Shown here: positions 22,654 to 25,629 of the stretch, piece by piece
Numbering within the stretch: the first letter of the stretch is position 1
How the letters are laid out: every line of letters starts with the position of its first letter
DNA from: Bacteroidales bacterium UBA5235
GTDB lineage: Bacteria; Bacteroidota; Bacteroidia; Bacteroidales; VadinHA17
Length of the DNA stretch: 25,629 nucleotides
Assembly (NCBI GenBank): GCA_002409145.1
Contig: DHUL01000094.1
Location: 11,249 to 36,877 of the forward strand
Direction: 5' to 3'
The notes under the pieces: generated by a model
The model's database searches: none
What the model was told of the DNA's origin: nothing
What the model saw: the letters and a program-made list of their open reading frames with translations, nothing else
Made by a program: the position numbers and the translations under genes

Positions 22654-25572
22654 ATGACTGAAGACAAAAAGGCTATACGTTTAAGCAAGGCAGCCCGCGA
22701 GTTCAATGTTGGGATCCAGACCATTGTCGAGTTCCTTCACAAGAAGGGATTTGACATCTCCCATGATCCCAACGGAAAGATTCCGCCTGAGGCTTACGCT
22801 CTGATAGTCAAGGAATACAGCAGCGACCTCAGTGTAAAAAAGGATGCCGAGAAACTGGCCCTCAAGGAAAAGATTACTCCAAAGAAGTCTCTCTCCATCG
22901 AAGATATGGAGTCAGGCAGGGAAGGTGACAACGGTGAGCCTGATGAGGATTTCCTTATCACGGACATTTCCGGCGTTAAGAAGCATATCGACCTCCGGAC
23001 CGAGATACGGAAGCCTGAGATCAGGACAGTAGGCAAAATTGATCTCACTCCCCCGGCCAAACCGGCAAAGAAGGAGCCTGAGGTTCCTGTTGAGCAGGCG
23101 CCTGCCGCTGCTGCACAGGTAACAGAACCGGTTGTCACTGCGACAGCCGAAGCACCCGTAGCTGCTGAAGCACCTGTAACGCCTGCCGAGCCCAGGCAAC
23201 CCAAGGTAGTGGGCAGGGTTGACCTCGATAAGCTGGTCAAACCCGAGAGGCCATCGAAAAAGATTGCCGGAAAGAAAACAGAAGCTGCCCCTGAAATGAA
23301 AAAGCAGGAGCCTGTGGCACAACAGCCTGAACCGGAAGTGGTAAAGGTTGCACCAGAGCCTGAACCCCCGGTAGCCCCGGAACCAAAAGAGACAGAAATA
23401 TTCCGTCCGGGATACGAAAAGCTTGCCGGTCCGAAGATCATTGATAAAATAGAGCTCGTACCTGAAGTCAAGAAGAGCCGTGACCAGTCCGGTGCTGACA
23501 AGCACAGGCATGATAAGAAGAGGGAAAGGATCAAACCGAAACCACGTGAGAAAGTGGCCCTTGACACCCCGGTGGCTCCTCCTCCACAGGAAGCCAGGAA
23601 AGATAAGAAGGGACCGCAGAAGGATCACCGTGGTGGTGACAGGAAAAAGTCGTTCCGCGCCCTGAGGCCTGAGGTTGACAGGGAAGACGTTGACAAGAAT
23701 ATCAGGGACGTTAACCTGCTGATGAGCAAGAGCAAGTCGAAGGTGGCCAAGTACCGCCGTGACAAGCGTGATGCCATCAGCCAGAGAATGAAGGACGAGA
23801 CCGAAAAGAGAGAGCTCGAAAAGAGCGTTCTCAAGGTGACCGAGTTCGTGTCAGTGAATGAAATGGCAACGATGATGGACGTACCGGTGGTTGAGATCAT
23901 CTCCACCTGTATGAGCCTGGGACTTATTGTCTCCATAAACCAGAGGCTCGATGCCGAGACCATGGCCCTGGTAGCCGAGGAGTTCGGATTCACAGTTGAG
24001 TTCGTCAGCGCCGAGCTGCAGGAGGCGGTAAAGGAGGAGGAAGATGATGAAACAAATCTCGAACCCCGCCCGCCGATTGTAACCGTTATGGGACACGTTG
24101 ACCACGGCAAGACCAAGCTGCTTGACTATATACGTAACACCAACGTGGTGGCCGGTGAGGCTGGCGGCATAACACAGCATATCGGTGCTTACACCGTCAC
24201 TCTGGACGGTGGAAAAACCATAACATTCCTTGACACCCCCGGTCACGAGGCCTTTACCGCCATGCGTGCACGTGGCGCCCAGATTACGGATATCGTTATC
24301 ATTGTTGTGGCCGCTGATGACGGAGTGATGCCGCAGACCCGTGAGGCAATAAACCATGCGCATGCAGCTGGCGTTCCCATAATCTTTGCAATCAATAAGA
24401 TAGACAAGCCTACGGCCAATCCTGACAGGATACGAGAGGAGCTTGCCAACATGAACTTCCTGGTTGAGGAGTGGGGCGGCAAATACCAGTCACAGGAGAT
24501 CTCAGCCAAGAGCGGTATCAATATAGATCTGCTCCTTGAGAAAATCCTGCTCCAGGCTGAAATGCTTGAACTCAAGGCAAATCCTGACAAACTTGCTATA
24601 GGCACCGTGCTGGAGTCGTCTCTCGATAAGGGGCGCGGTTTCGTGGCAACAATGCTTGTCAAGGCAGGAACACTGAATGTTGGTGACGTGGTCATAGCCG
24701 GAAGCTGCTTCGGACATGTAAAGGCAATGTACAATGAGCGTAACCAGAAGATAACCGAGGCCGGCCCGTCAATGCCGGTGCTGATACTCGGCCTGAACGG
24801 CGCACCCCAGGCAGGTGACAAGTTCAATGTCATGGAGTCTGACAAAGAGGCAAAAGACATAGCTACCAAGAGAGCCCAGCTTCAGAGGGAACAGGGTCTC
24901 CGTACCCAGAAGCACATCACCCTCGACGAGATCGGCCGCCGTATCGCTATCGGCAACTTCCAGGAACTCAACATCATTGTCAAGGGCGACGTAGACGGAT
25001 CAGTGGAAGCTCTCAGCGATTCACTCATAAAACTCTCAACGGAAGAGATCCAGGTAAACATCATCCACAAGGCCGTGGGACAGATCTCAGAATCGGATAT
25101 CCTTCTGGCAGCAGCATCGAATGCCGTTGTTGTGGGCTTCCAGGTAAGACCTTCGCTCAGCGCGAGAAAGCTTGCCGAAAAGGAGGGAATCGATATCCGT
25201 CTCTATTCGATTATCTACGATGCTATCGAGGAGATCAAGGCCGCCATGGAGGGTATGCTCTCACCGGAGATCAAGGAGGAGATTGTGGCCACCGTGGAGG
25301 TGCGCGAGGTCTTCAAGATCGGGAAGGTGGGAACTGTTGCCGGCTGCTTTGTGCGTGACGGCAAGATCACCCGTAATACCAGGGTGAGGGTGATACGTGA
25401 CGGAATTGTGATCTATACCGGCGACCTGGGCTCACTCAAGCGCTTCAAGGATGACGTCAGGGAGGTAACATCGGGTTACGAGTGCGGCCTCAACATTGAC
25501 AACTTCAATGATATCAAGGTAGGAGACGTCATCGAGGGGTACCAAACTGTACAGGTCAAGAAAACACTTTAA
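22654..25572 (+). CDS. infB: Translation initiation factor IF-2
   Basis: IF-2 is the GTPase that brings initiator tRNA to the 30S subunit and drives subunit joining. The protein is 972 residues. An N-terminal helical domain (about 1-55, IRLSKAAREFNVGIQTIVEF) is followed by about 340 residues of Lys/Pro/Glu-rich low-complexity linker and a second IF2_N-like domain (about 395-450). The G domain carries GHVDHGKT (residues 480-487), DTPGH (527-531) and NKID (581-584). An EF-Tu-like domain II and the C-terminal domains follow, ending in a typical fMet-tRNA-binding module (IVATVEVREVFKIGKVGTVAGCFV). The linker is long, as in other Bacteroidota. It is the last gene of the operon in this window. Confidence 0.98.
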   Translation: MTEDKKAIRLSKAAREFNVGIQTIVEFLHKKGFDISHDPNGKIPPEAYALIVKEYSSDLSVKKDAEKLALKEKITPKKSLSIEDMESGREGDNGEPDEDFLITDISGVKKHIDLRTEIRKPEIRTVGKIDLTPPAKPAKKEPEVPVEQAPAAAAQVTEPVVTATAEAPVAAEAPVTPAEPRQPKVVGRVDLDKLVKPERPSKKIAGKKTEAAPEMKKQEPVAQQPEPEVVKVAPEPEPPVAPEPKETEIFRPGYEKLAGPKIIDKIELVPEVKKSRDQSGADKHRHDKKRERIKPKPREKVALDTPVAPPPQEARKDKKGPQKDHRGGDRKKSFRALRPEVDREDVDKNIRDVNLLMSKSKSKVAKYRRDKRDAISQRMKDETEKRELEKSVLKVTEFVSVNEMATMMDVPVVEIISTCMSLGLIVSINQRLDAETMALVAEEFGFTVEFVSAELQEAVKEEEDDETNLEPRPPIVTVMGHVDHGKTKLLDYIRNTNVVAGEAGGITQHIGAYTVTLDGGKTITFLDTPGHEAFTAMRARGAQITDIVIIVVAADDGVMPQTREAINHAHAAGVPIIFAINKIDKPTANPDRIREELANMNFLVEEWGGKYQSQEISAKSGINIDLLLEKILLQAEMLELKANPDKLAIGTVLESSLDKGRGFVATMLVKAGTLNVGDVVIAGSCFGHVKAMYNERNQKITEAGPSMPVLILGLNGAPQAGDKFNVMESDKEAKDIATKRAQLQREQGLRTQKHITLDEIGRRIAIGNFQELNIIVKGDVDGSVEALSDSLIKLSTEEIQVNIIHKAVGQISESDILLAAASNAVVVGFQVRPSLSARKLAEKEGIDIRLYSIIYDAIEEIKAAMEGMLSPEIKEEIVATVEVREVFKIGKVGTVAGCFVRDGKITRNTRVRVIRDGIVIYTGDLGSLKRFKDDVREVTSGYECGLNIDNFNDIKVGDVIEGYQTVQVKKTL

Positions 25573-25629
25573 GATTTGCGATTTGCGATGTTCGATTTAA
25601 TACGGCAATCGCAAATCGCAAATCGCAAA
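25573..25629. repeat. Inverted repeat built from GCAAATC heptamers after infB
   Basis: A 17-bp arm GATTTGCGATTTGCGAT (25573-25589) is repeated in inverse at 25608-25624, with an 18-nt spacer. The right arm continues as a short tandem array of the heptamer GCAAATC to the end of the window. The hairpin starts at the infB stop codon and may terminate or stabilise the transcript, or be a dispersed intergenic repeat. There is no T-tract on the plus strand. Confidence 0.7.

Noticed and set aside
22794..23567. Long minus-strand frames antisense to infB (also at 24243-24869)
   Set aside because: They shadow the repetitive linker and GTPase codons of IF-2 and show no recognisable domain or start signal.

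Overview
The window reads as a stretch of Bacteroidota chromosome, most likely Bacteroidales-like. The evidence is: an LpxC-FabZ fusion, MuiA-type (DUF4139) and GSCFA proteins, a TonB receptor with an N-terminal carboxypeptidase-regulatory-like domain, a SecG/TPR/LptE/sigma-54-regulator cluster, and Bacteroidetes-type promoters (TTG, 19-20 bp spacer, TAnnTTTG). Ribosome binding sites are weak throughout. Almost all the DNA is ordinary, tightly packed housekeeping sequence; there is no IS element, prophage or CRISPR array.

Layout. (1) 1-5824, minus strand: a sigma-54 activator without a sensor domain, lptE, a Pro/Glu-rich TPR protein and secG form one operon with 7-8 bp spacings or an overlap, closed by a strong terminator. 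groES-groEL follow, with their own terminator. (2) 5897-7609, plus strand: kdsB (CMP-Kdo synthesis), then a MerR-type regulator whose cobalamin-binding-like domain seems to lack the cobalamin histidine. (3) 7622-12644, minus strand: an alpha/beta hydrolase, a GSCFA protein, a TonB-dependent receptor and a small lipoprotein. (4) 13004-15242, plus strand: an ECF sigma factor with a consensus promoter and terminator, then a MuiA-like envelope protein. (5) 15243-16095: about 850 bp without a gene, holding what looks like a free-standing, roughly 590-nt structured RNA with its own promoter and terminator. (6) 16109-20680, minus strand: an HD phosphohydrolase, lpxD, lpxC-fabZ and lpxA, the early lipid A pathway. 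(7) 20884-25572, plus strand: rimP-nusA-infB behind a consensus promoter and a terminator-like leader hairpin.

Functional theme: outer-membrane construction (lipid A: lpxA, lpxC, lpxD; Kdo: kdsB; LPS export: lptE; protein export: secG) sits between chaperone and translation/transcription genes. The observation most worth following up is the orphan structured RNA at about 15435-16028. I do not recognise it as any RNA family I know. Function calls are based on reading motifs by eye; no database search was possible.
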